Positions 25,804 to 34,690 of a DNA stretch of 40,726 nt are shown piece by piece. The notes beneath the pieces are model-generated. The model ran no database searches. It was not told the origin of the DNA and saw only the letters and a program-made list of their open reading frames with translations. The position numbers and the translations under genes are program-made. Origin of the DNA: an uncultured Oscillospiraceae bacterium (GTDB lineage Bacteria > Bacillota > Clostridia > Oscillospirales > Ruminococcaceae); contig CAJUMG010000012.1 of NCBI GenBank assembly GCA_910587335.1, positions 9,646 to 50,371 of the forward strand, written 5' to 3'. Each line of letters starts with the position of its first letter. Position 1 is the first letter of the stretch.

Positions 25804-26583
25804 ATGCTGGTAAACGATGTTTTTTCTTTTCTTGACGAGCTCGCCCCTTTTTCCTATGCGATGGATTTTGACAACAGCGGCCTTTTGGTCGGCGACCCTG
25901 CCCAGCCGGTCAAAAAAATCCTGGTGGCGCTGGATTGTACAGCGTCTGTCGTCCATCTGGCAAAGGAATCCGGCGCACAATTGATCGTCACCCACCATCC
26001 GGTTATTTTTAGCCCCATCCACTCGGTAACCGCTGAATCCATTGTTCATCAGCTGGTTTCTTCTGGTATTTCGGTCATCTGTGCCCATACCAACCTGGAT
26101 CTGGCCCAGGGCGGCGTAAACGATCAGCTGGCCCAGCGGCTGGGACTCAAGTGTGTGGAAGGACTCACCCCTATCCCCTGTACCGGTCGGGACAAAAACA
26201 CCGTAACCGAATATCTTGGCCGGGTGTCCTTTCTGCCGGAACCCATGGAGCCGAAGGATTTCGCCTGCTTTGTGAAGGATCGTCTAGGCGCAAACGTCCG
26301 GTTTACGGTCGGGAACCGCCCCGTTCACCGGGTGGCGGTCTGCGGCGGCGCCGGGGCCGATTGCCTGGATGACGCGATCCGCATCGGCGCGGACGCGCTG
26401 GTCACCTCGGAGGTAAAGCACCACATCTTTCTTTTTGCCGCCCGGCAGGGGATCACCTTAGTGGACGCCGGCCATTTTCATACCGAGGATGTCATCGTGG
26501 AGCCCCTTGCCGAACGGCTTCGCGTCCGGTTCCCGGAAGCTGAGGTTCTCACCTGTCATTTAGAGGAAATCTGTGTCCTATAG
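25804..26583 (+). CDS. Nif3-like dinuclear metal center protein (DUF34)
   Basis: A 259-residue member of the NIF3/YqfO/YbgI family. Metal ligands are visible: H64 and H65 in THHP, the AHTNLD block (94-99), and GHFHTE near the end (H224, H226, E228). Its length is that of the short form; the inserted PII-like domain found in Bacillus YqfO is missing. The family is widely conserved, and its proposed link to GTP cyclohydrolase-like or metal-handling chemistry is unsettled. AAAGGAA stands upstream of the ATG and a terminator follows. Confidence 0.93.
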   Translation: MLVNDVFSFLDELAPFSYAMDFDNSGLLVGDPAQPVKKILVALDCTASVVHLAKESGAQLIVTHHPVIFSPIHSVTAESIVHQLVSSGISVICAHTNLDLAQGGVNDQLAQRLGLKCVEGLTPIPCTGRDKNTVTEYLGRVSFLPEPMEPKDFACFVKDRLGANVRFTVGNRPVHRVAVCGGAGADCLDDAIRIGADALVTSEVKHHIFLFAARQGITLVDAGHFHTEDVIVEPLAERLRVRFPEAEVLTCHLEEICVL

Positions 26584-26614
26584 TCAACAGATTAACCAGC
26601 TAAAGCCACACAAT

Positions 26615-26661
26615 AAAAAGCGCCGCTCCGTTCAGGTAAAATTGAAGGAGCAGCGCTTTTT
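26615..26661. terminator. bidirectional terminator after nif3 and lipoprotein gene
   Basis: Arms AAAAAGCGC-x-GCTCC and their complement with an 8-base loop, and T/A-runs on both ends. It sits between the convergent nif3 (plus) and lipoprotein (minus) genes. Confidence 0.85.
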
Positions 26662-26680
26662 GCATTTTCGCGGATATTCT

Positions 26681-27241
26681 TTAGTCGTCTATGCCAAAAG
26701 TGTATTCCAAACGGTCTTCCGCATCGTCCAGGCGATCTTCTAATCTTTCCAGATCCCGCTCCAGGCTTTTATACTCTTCTCTGGTCAGGACATTCCGACG
26801 ATATAGATTTTCCAGCTCATCCTCGTGAAGGTCCAGCGCGTGATCAATCTGTTTTTCCTCCTGCTTCAGCGAAAAAAACTGCTCCATGTTTTCAGAGACT
26901 GTTCCGTTCGGGGTAGCGGCATCCGCTTTCTCAACATATGCGTCAACCATGGCGGTGAGCTCTTCCATCGTATAGGTAGTCGAGGGAGCAGGCGCGCTCT
27001 GCGTATCTTTATCCGGTGCAGATGACTGCTCCGGCACACTCGAATCCGCCGCAGACACCGACTCCTGAGAAGAAACCGTATCCGTATGATCTGCCGGATT
27101 CTGCTGTTCCAGTGCAGAGATTTGCTGCTCTAAGCGATCTATCTGCTTTCTTAATGCCTCCATTTCCGCACGGTCGGACTGACATCCAGTCAATAAAAGA
27201 AGAACAGCTATTCCAGCGGCGATGACTATTTTTTTCTTCAT
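26681..27241 (-). CDS. coiled-coil lipoprotein of unknown function
   Basis: A 186-residue lipoprotein with signal peptide and lipobox LTGC (C20). A short coiled coil (about 25-47) is followed by a Ser/Gln/Pro-rich low-complexity linker (about 48-90), a helical part (92-130) and a second strong, highly charged coiled coil (about 132-180). I recognise no family. GGGAG lies just before the ATG. It is monocistronic and bounded by a terminator. It could be a surface spacer or an oligomeric envelope protein. Confidence 0.8.
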   Translation of the reverse strand: MKKKIVIAAGIAVLLLLTGCQSDRAEMEALRKQIDRLEQQISALEQQNPADHTDTVSSQESVSAADSSVPEQSSAPDKDTQSAPAPSTTYTMEELTAMVDAYVEKADAATPNGTVSENMEQFFSLKQEEKQIDHALDLHEDELENLYRRNVLTREEYKSLERDLERLEDRLDDAEDRLEYTFGIDD

Positions 27242-27357
27242 GCTTCTCCCTTTCCTTCTCTGGTTCTACATATGCTATTTTTGTATTATTCTATAAATAA
27301 AATACGTATCGTAAAATATTCGCAATCCATGCTACGAGTATTCCCCAAAAAAGCTGA

Positions 27358-27392
27358 TACAAAAGACCGAGGCGTCTTGTCCCCGGTCTTTA
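27358..27392 (-). terminator. terminator downstream of fba
   Basis: An 8-bp stem (27362-27369 with 27384-27391), extended by two G-C pairs, followed on the minus strand by a TTTT stretch, 13 bases past the aldolase stop. Confidence 0.75.
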
Positions 27393-27404
27393 TCCTGTAG
27401 CAGA

Positions 27405-28268
27405 TTAAGCTTTGTTAATGGATCCAAATAACTCCATTTTTTCTTTGACTGTATCTTTAATCGCCTGGGTACCGGGAGCCAGCAGCTTTCTGGGATCGAA
27501 GCCTTTTCCTTCCAGATCCTTTCCAGCCTCGATATATTTGCGGGTAGCCTCTGCAAAGGCCAGCTGACATTCGGTATTGACATTGATCTTGGAAACACCC
27601 AGGGAAATCGCCTTCTTGATCATATCTGCCGGGATCCCTGTACCGCCATGGAGAACCAGCGGCATGCCGGGAGTTTTTTCCTGAATTTTTGCCAGTACCT
27701 CAAAGTTTAGGCCCTTCCAGTTTTCGGGGTATTTTCCATGGATATTGCCAATACCCGCCGCCAGCATCGTAACACCCAAGTCCGCAATCATCTTGCACTC
27801 TTCCGGGTCCGCTACTTCGCCGCTTCCCACAACGCCATCCTCTTCACCGCCGATTGCGCCGACCTCTGCCTCTACAGAGATTCCTTTTGCGCCCGCCAAA
27901 GCAATAATTTCTTTGGTCTTTTCAATATTCTCCGCGATGGGATAATGGGAACCGTCAAACATAACAGAGGAGAATCCCGCCTCGATAACCGCTTTTGCAC
28001 CCTCATAGGTGCCATGGTCAATATGTAGCGCCACCGGAACGGTGATTTTCATATCCTTTAACAGTCCGTTAACCATGCCCACAACAGCATCCCAGCCGCC
28101 CATATACTTGCCGGCGCCTTCGGACACACCCAGAATAACCGGGGAGTTGTTTTCCTGCGCTGTTTGCAGAACCGCCTTGGTCCATTCCAGGTTATTGATA
28201 TTAAACTGCCCAACAGCATATTTTCCTTCTTTTGCTTTGGTAAGCATTTCTTTTGCAGAAACCAGCAT
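27405..28268 (-). CDS. fba: class II fructose-bisphosphate aldolase family protein
   Basis: Zinc-dependent aldolase of the class II FBA/tagatose-bisphosphate family, 287 residues. Motif HIDHGT contains the catalytic D84 and zinc ligand H85; E134 (in EAEVGAIGG), H177 (in NIHGKY) and H207 (in VLHGGTG) complete the site. It fits glycolytic Fba, though class II aldolases also cleave tagatose bisphosphate or other ketose phosphates. A strong promoter and AGGAGG precede the ATG; a terminator follows. The single-gene unit matches a housekeeping fba. Confidence 0.94.
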   Translation of the reverse strand: MLVSAKEMLTKAKEGKYAVGQFNINNLEWTKAVLQTAQENNSPVILGVSEGAGKYMGGWDAVVGMVNGLLKDMKITVPVALHIDHGTYEGAKAVIEAGFSSVMFDGSHYPIAENIEKTKEIIALAGAKGISVEAEVGAIGGEEDGVVGSGEVADPEECKMIADLGVTMLAAGIGNIHGKYPENWKGLNFEVLAKIQEKTPGMPLVLHGGTGIPADMIKKAISLGVSKINVNTECQLAFAEATRKYIEAGKDLEGKGFDPRKLLAPGTQAIKDTVKEKMELFGSINKA

Positions 28269-28306
28269 CTTTAACTCCTCCTGAATTTCACAGATTTTCT
28301 TTTTAT

Positions 28307-28335
28307 ATTATAGTAGATTGTCTAAAAAAAAGCAA
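28307..28335 (-). promoter_or_regulatory. sigma-A promoter of fba
   Basis: On the minus strand, TTGCTT (28330-28335) and TATAAT (28307-28312) with a 17-base spacer. Confidence 0.8.
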
Positions 28336-28391
28336 ACCTTTTTCTTATATTTTACAGCCTTCCGGTAAAAAAGATGAAACCAGCCGTCTGC

Positions 28392-28419
28392 TTGACAAAA
28401 GAGGAAAATGGTCTATACT
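28392..28419 (+). promoter_or_regulatory. sigma-A promoter of enolase-superfamily gene
   Basis: TTGACA (28392-28397) and TATACT (28414-28419), 16 bases apart, about 70 bases before the start codon. Confidence 0.8.
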
Positions 28420-28492
28420 AAATTTATCCATTTTCTTTATGTAAAATGAGACGGCCTACAGCAAGGCCCCAAAATCACCAGGAGGTTTTAAA

Positions 28493-29665
28493 ATGAAAAT
28501 CACCAAAATCGATCTGCTCTACTGTGATCCGGTAGAGGACGGCTGGCGCCCTTCCTTTTGCAGAATTTACACAGATGAGGGAATTTACGGCGATGGAGAA
28601 ATCGCGCTGTCCTACGGCGGTATCAGCGGCGCTGCTTTCGCTGTCATGCAGGATTTGGCCGGCTTGCTACTGGGCATGAATCCGCTGCATCACGAGGCAA
28701 TCTGGCAGAGAATCTACCGGAAAAACTTTTTCGCCATTAACGGCGGACCTCTCACCTTTGGAGCGATCAGCGCTTTCGATCTCGCTTTATGGGATATCAA
28801 GGGCAAAGCCTATCATGCGCCCCTTCACGAGCTTTTGGGCGGCAAGCAGCGGGATTCTCTGCGCGCCTATGCAAGCCAGCTGCAAAACGGCTGGGGAACC
28901 GACCGGAAACCGGCTCGCACGCCTGATGATTATGCGCGTCAGGCCGAAATTGCCATGGAAAAGGGATTTGACGCGGTGAAATATAACTTTCTCACCTTTC
29001 GGGAGGATGAGGGCCGTTATACTGCCGCCGATCAAAACGCCTACCTGCATCCCAAATACATGAAAATCGCCGAGTCCCGTATTGCGGCAGTGCGCAAAGC
29101 TATGGGGGATGAAGCTGACATCATCCTGGAAAATCATTGCTATACCAGCGTGCAGTCGGCGGTCCAGTTTGGGAATATGGCCAAACCGTATGGTATCATG
29201 TATTTCGAGGAACCAACCGCTCCCCACGACCATCTTCTTGCAGCAGTCCATCAAGAAACCGGGTTGCCGGTTGCCAGCGGCGAACGCATTTATTCCAGAT
29301 GGCAGTTTAAAAAATGTCTGGAGAATAACGCCATCCAGATTATCCAACCGGACCTTGGGACCTGTGGCGGCATCACAGAGGTCAAAAAAATCTGCGATAT
29401 GGCCTATGTTTATGAAGCAGGCGTTCAAATTCATGTATGCGGCAGTCCCCTTGTAACCGCTGCGTCGCTGAATCTGGAAAGCGCGATTCCCCATTTTGTG
29501 ATTCATGAATACAACGTCAATACCGTAATGCCCAAAATGACCTCCTTAACGCTTTACGATTACCAGCCGGTCCAAGGGTCTTTTGCGGTGCCGGATCTCC
29601 CCGGTATCGGCAATGAAATTGCGCCGGAAACCTTTCAGCGCAGTCAGGTTGTTACCATTCAATAG
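28493..29665 (+). CDS. mandelate racemase/muconate lactonizing (enolase superfamily) enzyme
   Basis: A 390-residue enolase-superfamily protein, likely an acid-sugar dehydratase or epimerase. Metal-binding acidic residues are apparent: E213 in LENHC, E239 in FEEPT and E264 in GERIY. The QPDLGTCGGITE strand and H314 in HVCG are further family landmarks. K163 in VKYN occupies the usual base position. The first ligand is ENH rather than the DxN/DxH common in well-known dehydratases. The substrate cannot be named from sequence. Strong promoter, AGGAGG and terminator show a single-gene unit. Proximity to the glycerate genes may mean a sugar-acid connection, but transcription is independent. Confidence 0.9.
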   Translation: MKITKIDLLYCDPVEDGWRPSFCRIYTDEGIYGDGEIALSYGGISGAAFAVMQDLAGLLLGMNPLHHEAIWQRIYRKNFFAINGGPLTFGAISAFDLALWDIKGKAYHAPLHELLGGKQRDSLRAYASQLQNGWGTDRKPARTPDDYARQAEIAMEKGFDAVKYNFLTFREDEGRYTAADQNAYLHPKYMKIAESRIAAVRKAMGDEADIILENHCYTSVQSAVQFGNMAKPYGIMYFEEPTAPHDHLLAAVHQETGLPVASGERIYSRWQFKKCLENNAIQIIQPDLGTCGGITEVKKICDMAYVYEAGVQIHVCGSPLVTAASLNLESAIPHFVIHEYNVNTVMPKMTSLTLYDYQPVQGSFAVPDLPGIGNEIAPETFQRSQVVTIQ

Positions 29666-29684
29666 CACAAAGCGCCCACAAATA

Positions 29685-29722
29685 AAAAGGTCCCGGCATT
29701 TTACCTTTGCCGGGACTTTTTT
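29685..29722. terminator. bidirectional terminator after enolase-superfamily gene
   Basis: A 9-bp GC-rich stem (29690-29698 with 29708-29716) bordered by A- and T-runs, between the convergent genes ending at 29665 and 29724. Confidence 0.9.
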
Positions 29723-29723
29723 G

Positions 29724-30488
29724 CTATACCTTTGGAAAATGGAAAGCGCTCGCCACATCCGGCGTTGGCGCTGCCGAGGTGCTGGTTTCGGCTCCGCTTT
29801 GCTGTTCCGCTTCCCAGGTATCCTTTCCTTTTATGGAAAGGATGTTATAACCATCCTTCACCTTTTTCATCTGATAAATCATATATTTATCCGGCTCCGG
29901 CTCATATTTTGAACCACCCATGGCGGATTCCCACAAGGTCCCCGGCGGAATATACCCCACCGTCAGCGTATACAAATCGCCTTTTTTCTCAATCTTCGTC
30001 ACCTGAGGGGTGTACTGACTGGTCTGCCCCATAACCGGAACCGCATAGGTTTTGGTCTCCGGATCATACGGATAGGTTACGTCGAAATCCTCGATCGTCT
30101 GATGCTGCAATTTGATCTCTGTTCCATAGAGCTTTGCTGCATATACATCCAGATCCGACGCAGGCACTACCAGCATAGCGCTTTCGTCGAAGGTATATTT
30201 ATCCGGATTGTTTAAAAGCGTTCCCCACAAAGAGGATTGAAGCAGAAACAAAGGGTCTGCATATGTGGGAGATTCAAACTCCACCGGGTCAAACATCACC
30301 ACCGGCAGCAGATACTCCTCAAATCTGTTTTTCTCCTGGGTGTTATCCATAATCTGGTTGGTCAGCCGGACACAAAACCCAGCAACCGAAATCAGACCAA
30401 TCAACGCCAAAACCAGAAATACGCCGCCCAGCGGCAACGCATATTTGCTTGCCCGTTTATGTCTGTTTAACGGGTTTTGTTTTTCCAT
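29724..30488 (-). CDS. single-pass membrane protein of unknown function
   Basis: A 254-residue protein with a short basic cytoplasmic end, one membrane segment (about 17-40) and a soluble extracellular domain (about 45-230) ending in a Ser/Thr/Ala-rich tail. The mixed alpha/beta domain has no motif I recognise. The 36 bases separating it from the CNNM gene upstream suggest co-transcription and perhaps a functional link. GAGG 7 bases before the ATG supports the start. Confidence 0.8.
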   Translation of the reverse strand: MEKQNPLNRHKRASKYALPLGGVFLVLALIGLISVAGFCVRLTNQIMDNTQEKNRFEEYLLPVVMFDPVEFESPTYADPLFLLQSSLWGTLLNNPDKYTFDESAMLVVPASDLDVYAAKLYGTEIKLQHQTIEDFDVTYPYDPETKTYAVPVMGQTSQYTPQVTKIEKKGDLYTLTVGYIPPGTLWESAMGGSKYEPEPDKYMIYQMKKVKDGYNILSIKGKDTWEAEQQSGAETSTSAAPTPDVASAFHFPKV

Positions 30489-30524
30489 AGCAATACCTCA
30501 ACTTTCTACGACGCGAACTTTGTC

Positions 30525-31832
30525 TTATTCCCCGCCTTCCGGCTCAGAAAGCAGCTCCAGCCGTACGCGGCTGATCCGCTGCTCTTCAATTTGCAGAACG
30601 GTCACCTTTAAGCGATCCCGAACAAAGCTTTCCATTGGCTCAGGGATATGCTCCAGCTCTTCTAGGACCCAGCCGCTGACCGAATGATAATCACATGCAA
30701 AATCCGGCGGCTGATAACCGATTTCATCAAACAGATCGTCTAAATCCACCTCACCGGCTGTCTCAAAGCAGGTCTCGTCAATCCGCGTAATGCCCTCAGG
30801 AATCTCATCGCTTTCATCGTAAATTTCGCCAACCAGCTCCTCTAAAATATCTTCCATCGTAACCAAGCCATAGGTTCCGCCATAATCGTCGGTTACGACT
30901 GCCAGATGCTGATTTTGTTTCTGTAGCATATTTAGAACCGCCGGAATCTTCATCGAACGGTGAACAAACACACACGGATGCATTAACCGGCGAACGTCTA
31001 AAGACTCTTTTCCATGCTGAATAACCTCATCAAACATATCCCGCAGATATAGTACACCGATGATTTTATCCACTGAACGCTCATATACCGGAATACGGGA
31101 ATAATGCTCCGGTACAATTTTCCCCAAAATCTCATCAATCTCGTCCTCCACGTCCACACAAACCATGTCAACGCGCGGAACGGCAATTTTTTCCGCAGGC
31201 GTCTCGTCAAATTCCAAAGCTGACTGTACAAGAGAGCTTTCCTCTTTGCCTAAAACGCCTTCGCTTTCAATCGTCTCAATAATGTATTTGAGCTCCTCCT
31301 CCGTCACCGAGGGCTGCTTCTTTTCTCCTTTAAACAAGCTGATAAATGCATGCTGCATTTTAATAAACACAAAAGAAACCGGCGTCATCAGCTTAATAAA
31401 CGCCAAAAGGATGCCGCATATGCTCAACGCCACCTTTTCACTATGTTCCTTTGCAAAGGTTTTCGGCAAAATTTCACCGAAAATCAGTACGATAATTGTG
31501 ACCACTACCGTCGATACCCAGGTGCCCGCGTTCCCCAGCCAAGAGGTAAATAATACCGCAGTAATAGAGGAAATCGCGATATTCACCAGGTTGTTTCCGA
31601 TCAGGATGCTGGAAAGGGTTTTTTCATACATTTCCGCAATCCGCAAAGCCATCGCGGCCTTCCGGCTACCCGAATCGGCACGGTTTTTTAATCGGATGGT
31701 GTTTACAGTAGCAAAAGCGGTTTCCGATGCCGAAAAAAATGCTGAACCCGCTAATAACGCTACCAAACCTAAATATACTTGCCATCCTATGTCTCCCAAA
31801 GCTGTACCAACTCCACAATAATAAATTTTCAT
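30525..31832 (-). CDS. CNNM/CorC-HlyC family membrane transporter
   Basis: A 435-residue protein of the hemolysin-C/CorB class. A CNNM (DUF21) membrane domain covers about residues 17-190, with ASETA near residue 35 as in the magnesium-transporter members. Two CBS motifs lie at about 205-330 and a CorC_HlyC domain at about 345-430. Family members transport magnesium or confer magnesium/cobalt resistance; some act in sodium handling. The role here is inferred. The start ATG is close to a good promoter but has only AGGG as binding site. Confidence 0.93.
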   Translation of the reverse strand: MKIYYCGVGTALGDIGWQVYLGLVALLAGSAFFSASETAFATVNTIRLKNRADSGSRKAAMALRIAEMYEKTLSSILIGNNLVNIAISSITAVLFTSWLGNAGTWVSTVVVTIIVLIFGEILPKTFAKEHSEKVALSICGILLAFIKLMTPVSFVFIKMQHAFISLFKGEKKQPSVTEEELKYIIETIESEGVLGKEESSLVQSALEFDETPAEKIAVPRVDMVCVDVEDEIDEILGKIVPEHYSRIPVYERSVDKIIGVLYLRDMFDEVIQHGKESLDVRRLMHPCVFVHRSMKIPAVLNMLQKQNQHLAVVTDDYGGTYGLVTMEDILEELVGEIYDESDEIPEGITRIDETCFETAGEVDLDDLFDEIGYQPPDFACDYHSVSGWVLEELEHIPEPMESFVRDRLKVTVLQIEEQRISRVRLELLSEPEGGE

Positions 31833-31855
31833 AGGAAACCCTATGAATCGTTGTC

Positions 31856-31884
31856 ATTATAACAAAAACCATTCGGCAACACAA
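31856..31884 (-). promoter_or_regulatory. extended -10 promoter of the CNNM gene
   Basis: On the minus strand, TTGTGT (31879-31884), 17 bases, TATAAT (31856-31861) with an extended TGT. The predicted leader is only about 17 bases. Confidence 0.75.
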
Positions 31885-31957
31885 GGTTTCAGCCAGACAA
31901 TTCACAATTTCCTAACTTTTCCGCCTTTAAAACATCGTATTTTCTTTATCTCTTAAT

Positions 31958-31988
31958 AAAAAGGACTGGTATTAAACCAGTCCTTTTT
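31958..31988 (-). terminator. terminator downstream of pnp
   Basis: A perfect 13-bp stem (31958-31970 with 31976-31988), with an A/T-rich border. It marks the end of the translation/RNA operon. Confidence 0.9.
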
Positions 31989-32018
31989 ATTAAACAACAT
32001 ATAAACTTAGCCTTGCTT

Positions 32019-34139
32019 TTATCTCTCTTCCGCTGCCTTTTTTGCCTCAAGCTTTGCCAGCGCGTCCTTACGCGAAAGATTGATTCTTCCCTGCTGGTCG
32101 ATTTCGGTGACCATGACCACGATCTCATCGCCCACCGAAACTACATCCTCTACCTTTTCAACCCGGTGATTCTCCAACTTGGAAATGTGGACCAGTCCCT
32201 CTTTCCCGGGCGCGATTTCCACAAAAGCACCAAAGCTCATCAAGCGTGTCACCTGGCCCTTGTAAATCGCTCCAATTTCCGGATCCTTCGCGATCAGCTC
32301 CACAATGTCGGCCGCCCGTTTAATATCGTCCTTATTGATGGCGGAGATAAATACCCGGCCATCCTCCTCAATATCAATTTTCACATTGCATTCGGCACAG
32401 ATCTTCTGGATAACCTTACCGCCCTGGCCAATTACATCCCGGATCTTCTCCACATCAATTTTTAGGGTAATCATCTTTGGCGCATAATCGCTTAACTCTC
32501 CACGAGGAGCAGGGATCGCCTTCAGCATAATTTCATCCAAAATATAATCCCGGGCCTTATGGGTTTTGGCAAACGCCTCTTTAATAATCTCCGGCGTCAG
32601 ACCGTCAATCTTCAGGTCCATCTGGATGGCGGTAATCCCCTTATGGGTGCCGCCAACCTTAAAGTCCATGTCACCGTAAAAATCCTCTAGGCCCTGAATG
32701 TCCACCATGGTCATCCAGCGGTCCCCTTCGGTAATCAGGCCGCAGGAAATACCCGCAACCGGCGCCTTAATCGGAACACCCGCATCCATCAGCGCCAGTG
32801 TGGAACCGCAGATCGACGCCTGAGAGGTAGAACCGTTGGAGGACAAAACCTCCGAAACCAAACGCATCGCATAGGGGAACTCCTCTTCGCTGGGCAGGAC
32901 CGGCTCCAACGCCTTTTGGGCCAAAGCTCCATGGCCGATTTCCCGCCGGCCGGGGCCGCGGCTGGGCCGGGTCTCTCCCACCGAGTAGGAGGGGAAGTTA
33001 TAATGATGCATGTAGCGGCGGGTCTCTTCATTGTCGATGCCGTCCAGCAGCTGTGCCTCCCGCATAGAGCCCAGGGTAGCCACCGTCAGCACCTGGGTCT
33101 GACCGCGGGTAAACATGCCTGATCCGTGTACCCGGGGCAGAACGCCCACTTCGGCTGCCAGCGGACGCATCTCGTCCAGTTTTCTGCCATCGACCCGTTT
33201 TCCCTCATCCAGCAGCCAGCGCCGAACAATAAATTTCTGTAGTTTATAAATGCACTCGTCAATCTGTGCCGCCTGGTCCGGATGGGTTTCCTCGAATTTC
33301 TCGTGGATGTCCTCTACAATAGGCGCCAATCTCGCCTCGCGCTCTACCTTATCATCGGTATCCAACGCATATTTTACTCTGTCGATGGCGTAATCCTTAA
33401 TCGCCTCGAACAGATCATGGTCAATCTCCTGAGACTCAAAGGTAAACTTCTCTTTGCCGATTTCTTTCTGCACATCCGCGATGAAAGCGACCATTTTTTT
33501 GCACTCTTCGTGGGCTTCCAAAATCGCTTCCAGCATCGTATCGTCGTCAACTTCCTTTGCGCCGGCCTCGATCATGACAATCTTTTTCGCGGAGCCAACA
33601 ACGGTGACCAGCATATCCGACTGAGCGCGCTGGGCCTCGTCCGGGCAGATGACGATCTGTCCGTCTACCAAACCCACATTTACACCGGCTACCGGTCCAT
33701 TCCACGGAATATCCGAAATAGACAAAGCAAAGGAGGTGCCAATTAGCCCGGCAATTTCCGGCTGACAGTCCGGATCAACCGACATCACCGTCATGACTAC
33801 CGCCACATCGTTGCGCATATCCTTCGGGAACAGCGGGCGGATGGGCCGGTCCACCATGCGGGATGTCAAAATTGCCTTTTCCGAGGGGCGACCCTCCCGT
33901 TTTAAAAAGGATCCCGGAATTTTGCCGACCGAATAGAGCTTCTCCTCAAAATCTACCGACAGCGGGAAAAAGTCAATCCCATCCCGGGGTTTTAGAGAAG
34001 CGGTTACATTGCACAGCACGGTCGTATCTCCATAGCGTACCAGACAGGAACCGTTGGACAGGCCGCACATTTTTCCCACCTCAAAAGAGATGGGTTTTCC
34101 AGCCAACTGGGTTTTAAAAACGCGGTAATTTTCGAACAT
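32019..34139 (-). CDS. pnp: polyribonucleotide nucleotidyltransferase (PNPase)
   Basis: A phosphorolytic 3'-5' exoribonuclease of the mRNA degradation machinery. The 706-residue product has two RNase PH domains, then a KH domain (VEKIRDVIGQGGKVIQK) and an S1 domain (GQVTRLMSFGAFVEI), matching the usual length near 700. The start is the ATG at 34139: GGAGG is about 8 bases upstream and the protein begins FENYRVF. The frame stays open for 45 more residues without conservation. It follows rpsO after a stable hairpin, the classic arrangement. Confidence 0.97.
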   Translation of the reverse strand: MFENYRVFKTQLAGKPISFEVGKMCGLSNGSCLVRYGDTTVLCNVTASLKPRDGIDFFPLSVDFEEKLYSVGKIPGSFLKREGRPSEKAILTSRMVDRPIRPLFPKDMRNDVAVVMTVMSVDPDCQPEIAGLIGTSFALSISDIPWNGPVAGVNVGLVDGQIVICPDEAQRAQSDMLVTVVGSAKKIVMIEAGAKEVDDDTMLEAILEAHEECKKMVAFIADVQKEIGKEKFTFESQEIDHDLFEAIKDYAIDRVKYALDTDDKVEREARLAPIVEDIHEKFEETHPDQAAQIDECIYKLQKFIVRRWLLDEGKRVDGRKLDEMRPLAAEVGVLPRVHGSGMFTRGQTQVLTVATLGSMREAQLLDGIDNEETRRYMHHYNFPSYSVGETRPSRGPGRREIGHGALAQKALEPVLPSEEEFPYAMRLVSEVLSSNGSTSQASICGSTLALMDAGVPIKAPVAGISCGLITEGDRWMTMVDIQGLEDFYGDMDFKVGGTHKGITAIQMDLKIDGLTPEIIKEAFAKTHKARDYILDEIMLKAIPAPRGELSDYAPKMITLKIDVEKIRDVIGQGGKVIQKICAECNVKIDIEEDGRVFISAINKDDIKRAADIVELIAKDPEIGAIYKGQVTRLMSFGAFVEIAPGKEGLVHISKLENHRVEKVEDVVSVGDEIVVMVTEIDQQGRINLSRKDALAKLEAKKAAEER

Positions 34140-34278
34140 ATTCACAGCCTCCATTCTATATCGGCAGGCTTCAGATGGATTTAGCAATAAATCCGTTGCC
34201 TGACTTTGCCAGACCCCCGATTCACTGCTAAAGACCTTTCTTCGGCCCGCCCTCAATCTTGACAATATATGCACTTGA

Positions 34279-34304
34279 AGGGCGGACGAAAAAACGTCCG
34301 CCCT
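34279..34304 (-). promoter_or_regulatory. rpsO-pnp intercistronic hairpin
   Basis: A perfect 10-bp GC-rich stem (34279-34288 with 34295-34304) and a 6-base A/T loop in the rpsO-pnp gap. No T-run follows on the minus strand, so an RNase processing or stability site is more likely than a terminator. Confidence 0.65.
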
Positions 34305-34317
34305 CCGGCATAAACAA

Positions 34318-34584
34318 TTACTTTCTCAGACCCAGCTTTGCAACAATTGCACGATAGCGCTCGATATCCGTTTTTTGCAGATAGTTGAGCAAATTCCGTC
34401 TGTGACCGACCATTTTTAACAGGCCGCGGCGGGAATGATGGTCCTTCTGATGGATTTTCAGATGCTCGGTTAAGTCGTTGATCCGCTTGGTCAAAACAGC
34501 AATCTGTACCTCGGGAGAACCGGTATCTGTCTCATGGGTCTTATTGGCCGCGATGATAGCGGCTTTTTCTTCTTTTAACAGCAT
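34318..34584 (-). CDS. rpsO: 30S ribosomal protein S15
   Basis: An 88-residue S15 with LLKEEKAAII, the GSPEVQIAVLTKRINDLTEHLK block and HSRRGLLKMVGHRRNLLNYL, complete at normal length. S15 is a primary 16S rRNA-binding protein. It has a dedicated promoter that lies inside the end of ribF, and a leader of about 100 bases that may serve autoregulation. AAGGTGG lies 7 bases before the start. Confidence 0.98.
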   Translation of the reverse strand: MLLKEEKAAIIAANKTHETDTGSPEVQIAVLTKRINDLTEHLKIHQKDHHSRRGLLKMVGHRRNLLNYLQKTDIERYRAIVAKLGLRK

Positions 34585-34684
34585 TTTTCTTCCACCTTTT
34601 CTTTATTTGCGCCTATCTTAGCAAAGGGCCGTGAAAATTCCCAGGTAGGGCGCTTCCCCTAAGCCAAGGTAGCGCATAATTAGC
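34585..34684 (-). promoter_or_regulatory. rpsO leader with alternative helices, possible S15 autoregulation
   Basis: The predicted transcript from about 34684 can form either helix A (34671-34675 with 34650-34654) or helix B (34649-34653 with 34609-34613, extendable past a bulge). The two share the same middle segment, so they exclude each other. S15 autoregulation through structured leaders is known in several bacterial groups. That this leader does so is an inference. Confidence 0.45.
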
Positions 34685-34690
34685 CTATGT

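Noticed and set aside
32019..34274. Extended pnp start at 34274
   Set aside because: The extra 45 residues are not PNPase-like and the ATG at 34139 has the ribosome binding site.
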